This document shows positions 45,797 to 56,741 of a stretch of 64,000 nt of DNA, piece by piece (within the stretch, counting starts at the first letter, position 1; each line of letters opens with the position of its first letter). The position numbers and the translations under genes were made by a program. The notes under the pieces were generated by a model. The model was not told where the DNA came from and did no database searches. It was given only the letters and a program-made list of their open reading frames with translations. Source of the stretch: Phyllostachys edulis (taxonomy: Eukaryota > Streptophyta > Magnoliopsida > Poales > Poaceae); contig CM070546.1 of assembly GCA_036346405.1 (NCBI GenBank), forward strand, positions 102,244,826-102,308,825. Reading direction: 5' to 3'.

Positions 45797-46598
45797 TGTC
45801 GGTGTTTTAGAACCGGACTTATGTAAAGATTGTTTGATTCGGGGGGTTCCTCTAGGCTCAAAATCATATAGAGATGGAGACACGGGAATTTTTATACAGG
45901 TTCGGGCCTTCTCCTGAGAGAATAACAACCCTACTCCTATGTGTATGTATTGAGTATACTGGATTACAAGATGGAATCAGAGACTAGAGTATTGTCCTTC
46001 TAATCTTCTTTTTCCTCTCCTCGTCTTCCAGATAATCCTTGCCTTTTATATTGTCCCTGGGGTGCGCCATTGGATCTTCAGTATAAAGGTCACGTTAACG
46101 CACAAGATCGTGGAGCCATTACTGGAGGTTATTACGAGAGTTGTTACGTTCCCACGTTGCCAGGCAATTATCACCATAACAGGGAGTTAAGTCGTGCTGT
46201 TATATCAGGGAATAACAGCGTAATTGGTTGCTCATATCCTTGGATACAGTACATGAGATTCCCTGATCGACTAGGCTCACATGTCTGCGAGTCTTGTCGA
46301 CTGAGGACTGGTCGTAGAAGAGCTTACGACCAGGTGGTAGTCGTAGGAAAGCCTACAACCACAGATCGATCGTAGTAGAGCTTACAATCACGGGATAGTC
46401 GTAGAAGGGCTTATGACTATGGGGTAGTCGTAGGAAGACCCACGATGACAGGGTGGCCGTAGAAGAACTTACGACTTCCAGCTTCTCTCTCATAAATATT
46501 AAGGGGTATACTCAAGAGTTATATGACGTCATTATTATCCATAATATGAATTATAGATATATATATATAATAAAATAAGGATTGTTATATCTTCGTCA
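45797..46598 (-). mobile_element. 3' LTR of Tat/RIRE2-like gypsy element (802 bp)
   Basis: Runs from TGTCGGTGTTTTAGAACC to GTTATATCTTCGTCA, with target duplication CCAAG at 45792-45796 matched at 56592-56596. It matches the split LTR 52553-52747 plus 55993-56591. On the minus strand it is preceded by a polypurine tract (GCTGGGGGGCTAGA; plus 46599-46612), confirming minus orientation. A tandem array of small hairpins occupies 46309-46476. The 101-residue reading frame at 46070-46375 is LTR sequence. Confidence 0.9.
46309..46476 (+). repeat. tandem GTCGTAG...TTACGAC hairpins in LTR
   Basis: Six consecutive units, about 25-36 bp apart. Each has a left arm such as GGTCGTAG, a 5-7 base loop of AAGA type, and a right arm such as CTTACGACC. 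Outer arm bases differ between units while mostly keeping complementarity (GGTCG/CGACC, GATCG/CGATC, ATAGTCG/TGACTAT). The same array lies at 56308-56475 in the other LTR copy. Confidence 0.9.
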
Positions 46599-46612
46599 TC
46601 TAGCCCCCCAGC

Positions 46613-47185
46613 TTAAGCGAAAATAACTTACTTGGAAAAGGAGCAGTAGATGGTCTTACGACCAGTAAGTGGTTGTAAGGAAATGGTCGAATGAAGAACT
46701 CTTCGACTGATGTTTCATTTGACTAGAAATTTACTTGGTCAAGAAAGTTGTGAAATAATCCTGCGACTTACAAGGTGGTCGTGGGAGATCTAACGGTCAC
46801 CGAGTGGTCACAGTACTGTGGCTGGAAACAGGATCTTTCCAGTCGATGTTGCGTTTTGACCAGAAAAAGACTTGGTCAAAGAGGTAATTTCGCTTGAGGT
46901 GTAAAAACATATATGATTTCCTCGAGCACACAAATTTAAGAGTCCCAATCGATTCCCTTACCCTTGTCTGTTGGAGCAGTTCCCGAAGCGTTGGAAACCG
47001 TTGGGGTAGCCACGTCTTTTGGACTTCAGGTGTGCGGCTATAAATCTTCACCGTGGGTGAGGATAAGGTCCTTTACCTTCCCCCAAATTGTTCTTGCTGT
47101 TCAAACTCCCGAGTTCTCTGCTGCCGACCAAATCAAGCTTTCTTCTTCAATCTTTCCACATCCAAATCTTCGACTTTTGGGAGAA
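46613..47185 (+). promoter_or_regulatory. region upstream of antisense ORF
   Basis: About 570 bp between the polypurine tract and the first ATG of the antisense ORF. Contains scattered GGTCTTACGACCAG and GGTCGTGG words of the hairpin family (46650-46800). By position it would hold the ORF's promoter; I see no clear TATA box. Confidence 0.35.
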
Positions 47186-50100
47186 ATGGCTGGAGCCGCT
47201 TCCCAGTGGGCCGAATCAGAGATGGATGCGACCAGAATCCAGGCTTTGGTAGACTCCGAGAAGATTCCAAAGATGGAATTCGTGCGGTGGATCGAGGCCG
47301 TCGGGCAGTATTGGCCGTCGGAGGAGATTGGGTAAATCCCCGTTTTCCAAGCATTCTATGAGTGTGGTCTTTGATTACCCGCTCATCCTTTTCTCACATT
47401 GGTACTCGAATATTTCCAAGTGGAGTTGGTGAACCTTGTCCCCAATTCTATCACAATGTTGGGGGTGTTCGTATACCTGTGTGAGGCCTACCTGGGAATT
47501 CTAGCTGATCTGGAGTTGTTTTGGTATTACTACGGAATGACCCGATTAAGCGGAATCGCCAGTAGTTGTAGTCTGAAGCTCCACGACGGGAAGTCGAGGG
47601 AGTACATTCAGATGTTTACCCGGTCGTTGTGGCCGGGGTGGAAGAAGAGGTGGTTCTATTGGGAGATCACAAATGAGGATAGCCTCTCTTTCGCCGGGAA
47701 GCCTGCCGAGAAGGTTCCTGCTTGGGATTCGATTCCCAAGGATCTTGACCGGATTGCCCCTTTCATTCAAGCTATTGCAGACTTGAAGGAAGAGGGGCTT
47801 ATCGGATGGCATGTGGTGAAGGATTTTATCACGCACCGCATCAGCCCTCTGAAGAAGAGGGCTCATCAGATGTAAAGGTACTCGGGCCCGACGGACCCGA
47901 TAAGGGACTACGCGGAGGGTAAGTAAACCTTGAGTTTTAGCCTTCTTTCTGTTAGTTTTAAATTAGGCTTACTGAAGGTTCTCTTATCCCTGCAGACCTC
48001 TCACAGAGGAGATTGACGCTCGGGTCAAGCTCATCTGTGAGAAGACCCTAGCCCATGTTGTGGTGCCTCCAATTCTGGCTGACTTGTCTCTAGAGGACAA
48101 GGTAGAGCGCCTAAAGGTAATCAAGAGTTGATTTCGTCTTTAGGACTTTGTAGTCATAGAAGAACTTATGACTGGGTACTGATCATAGGAAGGCTTACGA
48201 TCAGGTTCTGGTCGTAGAAAAACTTACCACCAGGGGGTTGTCGTAGAAAGGTTTACGACATGGTGAGAGTTGTAGAAAAACTTACAACGACTTTATAATA
48301 TCTCTCTTTCTGATATCTGCAGAAAGTAGGAAAGGAGGACCGTCAGGACGACGAAGAAGTCGAACTGATGGTCATTGGTGCGGCCGTAGAGCAGTTTGTT
48401 TCTCCCCCGGCTAAGAGACGCCGGCTTGTTAAGGCCACTGACAAGGGAGGCTCGAGCTCGAGCCCTACTGTTGGGCAAGCAGATGCTCCTCAAACCAGGG
48501 GGAGGAGGCTCGTGCAAGCTATTGATGAGGGCGGTGTAAGCTCGAGCTCCGCTACTCCGTTTGCACTTTTGGCTAATCTTGCTGTGGAAATAATTGCTGC
48601 AGAGGAAGTAATCACGGAAGAATAGCTGAAGCATTCAAACCCAGGGCTCCCAAGACCAAGGTACCCTTCTATTATGACAGTAAAACATTCACAGTTTCTG
48701 CCTCTCGTGGCTTTATCAAGCGATTAGAAAAGGAGAACTGAAAGAGTTCCATGTCTTTTGTGAAGGAGACTGCTACGCCAGCAGTGCCCGTGGTCGAGGA
48801 CAGTGCCGTTGTTGAGGTGGTCGAGACAGGTCTCGGCCAACCGGAGAGCCAAGGGGCTCAAGGAGCAATGGTGCTCGATCAAGTTCCACGATGAGACGTG
48901 GTCGTGACTGTTCCTCAACTTGAGTCTCGACCAGATGTAGTTGAGAAAAAGTCGAAGAAACTTTCCTTAGGGAGGGTTATTTCTAAACTTAAGATGAAAT
49001 CCGACACTCGGAGGTACGTAAAAGAGACAAAAGTGTAAGAACAACTTTTACCTTTTGCTTTTTACCACCTGATCATGTTTTCCCTTTTTATGATCTTAGC
49101 TTGGCTCCTTTTATCATTAAGGACGTTCCTGCCAAGGAACCCACAGCAGTTTCTTTGACAGGCGAAGGAACAACAGCGGCGGTGGTCGAAAGATTGTCCA
49201 CCGTCCGAGTGACCCAAGATGCCGTTGCAGCTGGCTTGACTATGACTATTGGAGCGGTCGTAGGGTCAGAAGCGGCTACGACCACGGGAGTGGTCGTAGA
49301 AACAGAAGCGACTACGACCACTGGGGCGGTCGTAGAAACAGGGGTAAAGACGGTAGTGGCAGAGACATCCGGCCATGGGGTGAAACATCTATTCACCGCG
49401 CTGGGAAGGAAGTTGTTGCGGATGATCCTCCCAGCTTCCAAGGCCAAGCTACTGGTGCCGCTACCCCCGAAGGAGAAGAAGAGTTTGAGTTCTTTGACCA
49501 TACCTTCGGGTTCTTCGCTCCTGCCACCGTTGTGGGCTCCCGTGCATTCAAATCTCGTGATCGCGTCCCTCACCCTAAGGAAATTCCCAACAGAGGGGAT
49601 GTTTTCGATGATGAACGTCTCGAAAGGGTATGATGGAACCGAGTCGATGAGATTGATGAACTGAGAGACCCCACGAGGGTGGTGTTTTCGTTTGCTCGGA
49701 CAGCCATGAATGTAAGTATCTGAAATTTAGTATTTACATCTATGCCTTTTCACGCTTCTCATTGCCTTTCTTAGTGCAGAACACATTGGAGCAAATTGTC
49801 ACTGTTGCCGAATATAACAAGCAACTTGTCCAGCTACGACAAGACAAAGCGCTACTCTGCGAGCAGGCAGAGAGGTGGTAAGTAACTGCTTTTCGTAGCC
49901 TTTTATGTTTCGACTACTTACACAACACTTGCGGGGTTTGTCGTAGAAGATCTTACGACTAGGTACTGGTCGCAGGAGGACTTACGAGCAGGGTATTGTC
50001 ATAGAAAAACTTACGATGAGGAACTGGTCGCAGAAGAACTTACGACCAGGTTCTTTGCTAACGTCTACCCTTTCCCTTTGCAGGTTTAAGAGTGACGAGA

Positions 50101-50907
50101 AGACCTTAGCTGATTCTCTCGACTATGAAAGAGTCGAGACAAAGAAGCTAAGGGAGGAGATTGAAGACCTCCGGAAGAAGCTTCAGGAGGCAAACTCTGC
50201 AAACCAAAAGTTGCAGGGACGACTAAGCGGTAAGTGCTGAACTTAAGACCGCCTTCGACCTCCTTTTCTTTTTCTGAATCTCATTCTGTTTCAGACAAAG
50301 ACCAAGAAGTCCAGACGTGGGAGCAACGTTACCTTAAGGACACCGCCGCTCACGCTGAAGAAGTCAAGAAGTTAGATTCTCAACTAGTTGGTAAGCAAAT
50401 CTTTACCTGCAAGTGGTTGTGTTTTCCTCTTGAGGTCATTTTATTTGACTGACCTTATTCTTTTCAGAACAAGTAGTACAAGTAAAACGACTTCGCGAGG
50501 CTTCGACTCGCAATTAGGAGGAAATGAAGGCTTTGAAGATCAATCTTCAAGACAATATTTCACTCCTCAACAATGTACTCGGTGGGCTTCATGCTGAGGG
50601 GATTACTCCTCGTGACGACACGTTGTCTGCTCAATCGAGTGCCATTAGTGAACAAGTCAGAACTTTGCAAGAGTTGGTGACTACGCTGAGAGCTAACCAA
50701 TTCGACTCGATAAAGGATGTGATCCAAGAGGGAATAAGATTTGTCTTAGCAAAACTTAAATCTCATGATCCCATCCTTAATCTGCAGCCTGTCGTAGATA
50801 ACTTCGCCTACCCTGAAGCAGAAGCGGAGCAGTTAATAGAGACAATGCAGCCGATCGCTGAGTTAGTCACGGAGGGTATGCAAATCAGTTCTCCTCCGCT
50901 TGAGTAG
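47186..50907 (+). pseudogene. antisense multi-exon ORF of Tat-like element (putative gypsy-type transposase-28 domain, coiled coil)
   Basis: Runs opposite to the element's pol. The start MAGAASQW at 47186 leads to a GT donor at 47332. The block 47396-47875 reads EYFQVELVNLVPNSITML, FVYLCEAYLGI and RWFYWEI, resembling the plant domain annotated as putative gypsy-type transposon (PF04195-like). Later exons with good GT-AG borders are 47996-48116, 48323 to about 48625, about 49090-49660, 50084-50229 (heptad-rich coiled coil, KKLREEIEDLRKKLQEAN), 50295-50390 and 50468-50907. Breaks include a frame problem near 47335-47396, a TAG at 48623 and a TAG near 50515. Extra antisense ORFs between pol and the 3' LTR are known in Tat-lineage elements (Grande, RIRE2, Retand). 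Their function is unknown. Confidence 0.65.
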
Positions 50908-51190
50908 TCTGTACCAGATTCCTGTAAAGACAAATTTTTTGTTGATGTTGATATATAATCCTTTCTTCTTTCTGAAAATCATCTTGTCGAGTAGTTAGTA
51001 ACTCATAAGATAATGAATGGAAAAAGAGCAAGACTAAGAATTGAAGTCAAGTTAATAACTTTATCCTAGCCCCGACTATTTGCTTGGTTTATTTAGATAA
51101 ACCGAGTAAATAGTGTTTAATGGCTTTTCTGAAAAAGAGAGAGGTTTAGCTAACTTGTAGTTTTTCGATCACGATAATCTTGCACTAGTC
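50908..51190. mobile_element. non-coding 3' region of Tat-like element
   Basis: AT-rich sequence after the antisense ORF stop, with no frame or repeat I can assign. Part of the element's spacer between antisense ORF and pol. Confidence 0.5.
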
Positions 51191-51196
51191 GCAAGA

Positions 51197-51690
51197 GTAG
51201 GAACGAGTCGACACTAGGAAGGTCCTTCTAGTGGGTAGGACCACGTGCAGAGAGGACATGCTTCGACTAGGTGGTGTTACCATCTCCGACCAGATTAATC
51301 AAATCAAGAACGGTCAACTTGAGTTAGATAAACGTCTGGAGTTCCTTAAAAAACTTCTAGTGGGCAGGGCCACGAGCAGAGATGAAATTCTTCGACTAGG
51401 TGTTGCAACTTCCTCCGACCAGTTAAAACAAACCGAGTTTATCGAAAGTAATCGAGCAAATTTGGAAAGTGTACTCTGCTTAATTTATTTTTCAAAAAGA
51501 TGGATGAAGAAATAAACTAAGGTACTAAGAGTTGGCTTGACATTATTTCAACCATGTTTCGAACCCAAGCTCTTTGTGTTGGTAAAAAGGGGGGAACGAG
51601 TCGACTCTAGGAAGTTCCTTCTAGTGGGCGGGACCACGTACAGAGAGGAAAGGCTTCGACTAGGTGACGTTACCATCCTTTCGACCGGTG
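51197..51690 (+). repeat. three related repeats of about 70-95 bp
   Basis: The block CTTCTAGTGGGYRGGRCCACG, then CAGAGA and CTTCGACTAGGTG, ending in a TTCGACCAG/CGACCGG-like word, occurs at about 51197-51300, 51350-51425 and 51595-51690. The first and third also share the leading GAACGAGTCGACWCTAGGAAG. Spacing is about 155 and 245 bp. They carry short open frames with a repeated peptide (VGxxTxRxExLRLG), so the region might once have been coding. Confidence 0.8.
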
Positions 51691-51880
51691 TAAAGATGAA
51701 CTGGGTACTGATCATATAATATCTTACGACCAGTGCATTATCGTGGAAGAGTGCACGACTTAGTAACTAGTCGAGGGCGGACCTTTGACCAGAGTATGGT
51801 TGAAAGAATTATCAAAGCGCTACTCAAAGTAATACAATAAAGATAGAAAGAACCTGATGCTTTATTGAACGGTTGGTCGT

Positions 51881-52504
51881 TTACACGTAGAATTTGCGTA
51901 ACTGGTCGATATTCCAAGAATTTGAGAGAATTCGGCCGTCTTCCATTACCAGTCGTACCGAGCCTGGTCACATAACTTTGACCACAGTGTAAGGACCTTC
52001 CCACTTGGGGGAAAGCTTGTTCCGATTAGGCTGGGATTGAATTTTCCTCAATACCAAGTCACCTATAGCAAGGCTGCGAGGTTGGACCTTACGATCGTAG
52101 TATTTGCTTTGAGGCTTGCCGGTAGGCTACGAAGCTAATTAAGGCCCGATTCCTCTTTTCTTGAAAGGTGTTAATGTCATCAGCTCGAAGTTGTTCTTAG
52201 GCTGAGTCATTGAAACTCTCGACCCTTGTAGACCTTATCTTTAGTTCTGGCGGAAGCATGACTTCGCACCAAAAACTAGGAAAAAGGTGTTTACTTTGTT
52301 GCTGACTAGCGGTCGTCGAATCGCCCATATATCTCGAGGGTAATTCTTGTACCCAAGCCCCGAGCGCTTGACAAGTCGGGTCAAGACTCGAGTTTTAATT
52401 CCCTGCATTATTTGGCCATTCGCTCGTTCGACTACCCCATTGCTTTGGGGATGGGCGACAGAGGCGTAACAGAGCTTCGTACCCAACTCGTAACATTTTT
52501 TCAA
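51881..52504 (-). pseudogene. Tat-like gypsy integrase C-terminal part
   Basis: On the minus strand, 52504-52241 reads YGTKL-like KLCYASVAHPQSNGVVERANGQIMQGIK, carrying the integrase catalytic Glu in the VERANG context typical of RIRE2/Tat pol. The end of pol follows in a second frame at about 52015-51881 (LSPKWEGPYTVV, then RILSNSWNIDQLRKFYV and stop). Everything upstream of this in pol, including the two catalytic Asp residues, RT, RNase H, protease and gag, is missing. The sequence at 52492-52552 instead matches the element's outer flank. Confidence 0.8.
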
Positions 52505-52552
52505 CGGATCGCAACATCAGAATCAGAAAACAACAGAGGATGACTTGCTAAC
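52492..52552. repeat. copy of the element's left flank next to its right LTR
   Basis: Nearly identical to 45735-45796, which lies outside the element on the left. The copy ends TTGCTAAC where the left flank ends TTGCCAAG, so a mutated version of the target duplication is included. Its presence inside the element, between pol and LTR, shows a rearrangement. Confidence 0.85.
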
Positions 52553-52747
52553 TATCGGTGTTTTAGAACCGAACTTACGTAAAGATTGTTTGATTCGGGG
52601 GTTCCTCTAGGCTCAAAATCACACAGAGATGGAGACACGGGGATTTTTATACAGGTTTGGGCCTTCTCCTGGGAGAATAACAACCCTACTCTTGTGTGTA
52701 TGTATTGAGTATACTTGATTACAAGATGGAATCAGAGACTAGAGTAT
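52553..52747 (-). mobile_element. second LTR of Tat-like element, part 1
   Basis: Starts TATCGGTGTTTTAGAACC (first CA/TG base changed) and matches 45797-45990. It is cut at 52747 by the solo LTR. Its last five bases AGTAT (52743-52747) are the target duplication and are repeated at 55988-55992. Confidence 0.9.
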
Positions 52748-55700
52748 TGTAACATCCTAATTTTTCTAAGCTTTAAAAATCCTTTGAATAGTTGGTAGAG
52801 AGAAAATTCACCATTTGGATTTATTTGAATTTAATTCAAAAGCTTAATATTGGACTTTGAGTAACAAAACCATTTAATATGACTAAAGTCAACATGAACT
52901 ATAGTCAAAACTATTTTATTTGGATTCTATGTGCTTGGATATATTTTCTACAATTTTCTAGAATTTTTCCAAGTTCATTTGCTAATTTCTATTGCTTATT
53001 TGAATTCTCAGTATTTTCTAAAATGGAAAAGCTATTTAAAATCTCCAAAACAGTCTTTGGGCCTAAACCCACTCTTTCTGATCTTGCCCCGGCCCGGTAT
53101 TTGTACACCTGTGGCTTCGCTCGACAAAGCGGACCCCACCCGTCAGCCTCTCTCTCCCTCCTGCGTGTTTTCTTCTTCGGTCAATGGTAGCCGTTGGATC
53201 GCAAATGGATGTTCCGATCTTGATGGTCGATTGGAGCGGTCCGAACGTCACATTGTTTGTGAGCTGTCCGATCTGAGTTAGACGGCTAGATCCTCGCCCA
53301 GACTCGCGCGCCTCACTTTGCGTGTTTTCTCACTCGCTTTCACACCGAGCCCCATGCGTGACAAGCGGGCCCCACCCGTTACTGTTCTTCGTCTCCGATT
53401 TCGTCGCGGAGGTTTTTGAGCCGCCGCGTGGCCGTTTTGGGCGTCCGCGCTTTGGACTCTCCCGCGCCGCCATACTTAAGGGGGAGGCCAGCCCTCGACG
53501 CCCTCACCCCAACCCTAGCCGCCTCCTCAAGGCCGCAGACCCTAGCCACCACTAGAGCTCGGAGATTCAATCTCGCCGCCTACTCCGACGAAAGCAATTC
53601 CAATGAGCCCGGTCGCCGAACCTCAACGCCTACCGTCGACATCGCATGAAGCGAGGAACCCAGGGACACCTTCGTTTGGCACGAGCATCGCCTTCTAGTG
53701 CGTCGCCGCTGCCGAGCCCGGCCGCCGCCGCTTACTTCGCCGCCGGCCGCATACGATCGTCCTCAAGCACCCATGAGCACCTCATTGTGATCCCCTTCGC
53801 ACCCTCTACCTCCCTGTGCCACCCGCCGCCGTTCGCCGTGCTGTCGGTTCCCATGCGCCGCCGCCCTCGCCATCATCCACGTCACCCTCCACCTCGACGC
53901 TCCCGCCTCCGTGGCGTGCACGTGTCAGCCACGTGGGCGCCGTGTCAGCGCCACGTGCGCAAGTGCGCCACGCCAGCCTCGTTCCAGATCCAAAGGCTCG
54001 GTGGACTTGGTCCACCGTGAGCCATGTCACTGATGTGTGGGCCCCACGTCGGGATTTTCTTTATTTATCTTTTCCGAAATTCCTGTGGTGACGTCATGCT
54101 GATGTTATGCTTGCGCAATATTCCGATTTTTCTGTTGAGAAATAATTCGGGAAATTCATATAATTCTGATTTTAGGGTTTTCTTTAGATTCCAACTTCCA
54201 AACCTCATAACTTTTGCATCCTAACTCCAAATCTGCCCATTCAAATTTCTAAATTCCTATAAATTCAAGATCTATTTAATGGAGATTTTTATTTATTTTT
54301 TTTGGAGTTGTTTTGCCTCTGTTATTTATTTATTTTGTTTGTTTGCTTCGCTTGCGAGTAGACTTCGACGCTTCGGGAGGATTTGCAGAAGAAGGAACGC
54401 ATCAAGACCAAGAGCAATTCCTAGATCTATTCCAAGGCAAGTCATGCTTTGACCATGTTGAATCCCAGTTTTCCAAATATTATTTTAATTCAAAGTATTG
54501 CATTTTATTTCAAGTAATTATTTAAATGCTTTTGGGATTAGCTATTAAGTCCAATCTGTTATGCCTTCCTTGTGTAACTTGTTATGCCCTGATCCTTTGT
54601 CACCCTAGTTGATATTTAGTTGGTAAATATTATAGCACCAACGTGGATTGGTTAGTACGATTAGATTGCTTAGCCATGCCACGAATCACCTATTCATGTA
54701 AAGTGCAATTATTAACTTGACTAAGTGACTATGTAATGTTGTAATAATCTGTGTGCACTATGTGTCCTTGTGGCATGTGTTGCACTTAATTCAACTGGGT
54801 GGGAAAAAGGTTTAGACTGAGGCAAGTGGAAGGAACGGTGTGACATGATGGCTATGTGATATAGGCTTGTGAATCTGTGTGTCATGTTTATCTGTGTGCC
54901 TTAGTTAGAACAATGGAAGTCTTGCCTTGGTCATTTAAGGACTGAACTTTGTGCGCCATTGAACTGAGCCCTCCTGTACGACCACATGCCTGTTATGGGA
55001 CGGGCCTAGCATAGTAAGATACGAATTCTTAGCATGGATTGCTCAGGCGGTAGGTTAGGCTATGTGAATAGGGTGGGGATGTGTGCTACCATGTAGTCGC
55101 ACCGCGGGATGGTTCGCCGCTTCCCTGTCCAACGGTGTGTGTTGTACCATACACTGTGTATGGTTTGGTATAACATAAGCACACCGGGAGCATCTATGTT
55201 AGGATGAAGTTTCTGAAATGCTTTGTTACGATTAGTGCTTGCAACACTGATTGTATCTTGTGGGTAAAGTGTACAAACTCTATAGAGTGTAAACAATCTA
55301 TTCGAATAGCCGCGTCCTCGGTTATGGACAATGCTCGGGGATTTCACACGAGGGGTAGATCTTTAAAACTGTGTGGGAAGGGAGCTGTGTGATCTAAATC
55401 ATATAGCTATGTGAATAATCTGTTTAGGCTGTGTGTGTGTCTTTGTGAAATCAACTGTTAAAATTATTATTATTGTCTATTTGTTTTACCTGCTTTCAAT
55501 CTATTATTGTATTCAATTGCAAATGTTGCATTTCTGCAAAATAACCACAGAATGACATTCCCTTGTAATAAGCTTGCATGTATATTTGTATTTCTGTGGT
55601 GTGACTTGCGAGTATGGTGTGTACTCACGCTTGCTTTAAAATAAATCAAGCAGAAGAGGAGGAGTCTTCACCAGCATTTGAGGAGGAGTTTATCGAAGGT

Positions 55701-55987
55701 GCCTGATCGTGGGGTCTAGATCCCAGTCGGTTGCCTGTGGTGAATCGATGGGACACCGCTGCCGTTTTTGTTTTCGCTGCTTTATTTCTCTGTTAGCCCT
55801 GCGTGGCTTAATAATTGTAAACTCGACCATAAGGTTAAACCATTATTTATTAATCAAATTATCGTTTATGCTATTATTCGCTTGTGTGGATCAATATCCA
55901 CCTTTGTTGACACTGTGTGCACTAGCGTGATCCTGGACTAGTGCATTAAACACAGAGGGTCCAGAATTGTAATTTTGGGTCCCGACA
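52748..55987 (+). mobile_element. solo LTR, 3.2 kb, gypsy long-LTR type
   Basis: Runs from TGTAACATCCTAATTTT to GGGTCCCGACA with perfect target duplication AGTAT on both sides. Same family as the minus-strand solo LTR at 13251-17038. It includes a GC-rich block (53060-54050), an acidic mini-frame at 54350-54440 (DASGGFAEEGTHQDQEQ) followed by CAAGGCAAGT, and the block GTACTCACGCTTGCT then CAAGCAG at about 55620-55653, followed by a second acidic frame (EEEESSPAFEEEFIEG). Reading frames at 53322-54224 look compositional. Confidence 0.9.
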
Positions 55988-55992
55988 AGTAT

Positions 55993-56591
55993 TGTCCTTC
56001 TAATCTTCTTTTTCCTCCCCCCTCTTCCTGATGATCATTGCCTTTTATACTGTCCCCGGGGTGCGCCGTTGGATCTTCAGTATAAAGGTTACGTTAACGC
56101 ACCAGATCGTGGAGCCGTTACCAGAGGTTATTACGGGAGTTGTAATGTTCCCACGTTGCCAGGCAATTATCACCATAACAGGGAGTTAAGTTGTGCTGTT
56201 ATATCAGGGAATAACAATGTAATTGGTTGCTCATATCCTTGGATACGGTACATGAGATTCCTTGATCGACTAGACCCACATGTCTACGAGTCTTGCCGAC
56301 TGAGGACTGGTCGTAGAAGAGCTTACGACCAGGTGGTGGTCGTAGGAGAGCCTACAACCACAGATCGATCGTAGTAGAGCTTACGATCACGGGATAGTCG
56401 TAGAAGGACTTACGACTATGGGGTAGTCGTAGGAAGACCCACAACTACAGGGTGGTCATAGGAGAACTTACGACTTCCAGCTTCTCCCTTATGAATATTA
56501 AGGGGTATACTCAAGAGTTATATGACGTCATTATTATCCATAATATGAATTATAGATATATAATAAAATAAGGATTGTTATATCCTCGTCA
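55993..56591 (-). mobile_element. second LTR of Tat-like element, part 2
   Basis: Continues the LTR from TGTCCTTCTAATC to TATATCCTCGTCA, followed by target duplication CCAAG (56592-56596). Carries the second copy of the hairpin array (56308-56475). The differences from 46309-46476 often restore or keep pairing. Confidence 0.9.
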
Positions 56592-56605
56592 CCAAGTTTT
56601 TCCAT

Positions 56606-56741
56606 GGCCGCGGTGGCGGCGTCCTAATCCGGTGAGGGTGGTGGAAGCTGGGGAGCAGTGGCTTGGTCTCTGTGGCCGTGGTGGCGGCATCCTGATCCGG
56701 TGAGGGCAGTAGAAGCTAGGGAGCAGCGGCCTGGTCTCTGT
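56606..56741 (+). repeat. 68-bp tandem duplication
   Basis: Two copies (56606-56673 and 56674-56741) of a GC-rich unit starting GGCCGCGGTGGCGGCGTCCT and ending TTGGTCTCTGT, about 85-90% alike. 56742-57172 continues as purine-rich sequence with GGAAGAG runs. No gene seen there; the 119-residue minus-strand frame is compositional. Confidence 0.85.

Noticed and set aside
46309..46476. CRISPR-like array appearance of the hairpin units
   Set aside because: Repeats are degenerate and there are no unique spacers of constant length. The sequence is in a plant LTR and duplicated in the other LTR.
49088..49573. 161-residue minus-strand frame with Thr/Val repeats
   Set aside because: It mirrors the plus-strand exon of the antisense ORF. 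Perfect hairpin arms make both strands open here, and the plus strand fits the exon series.
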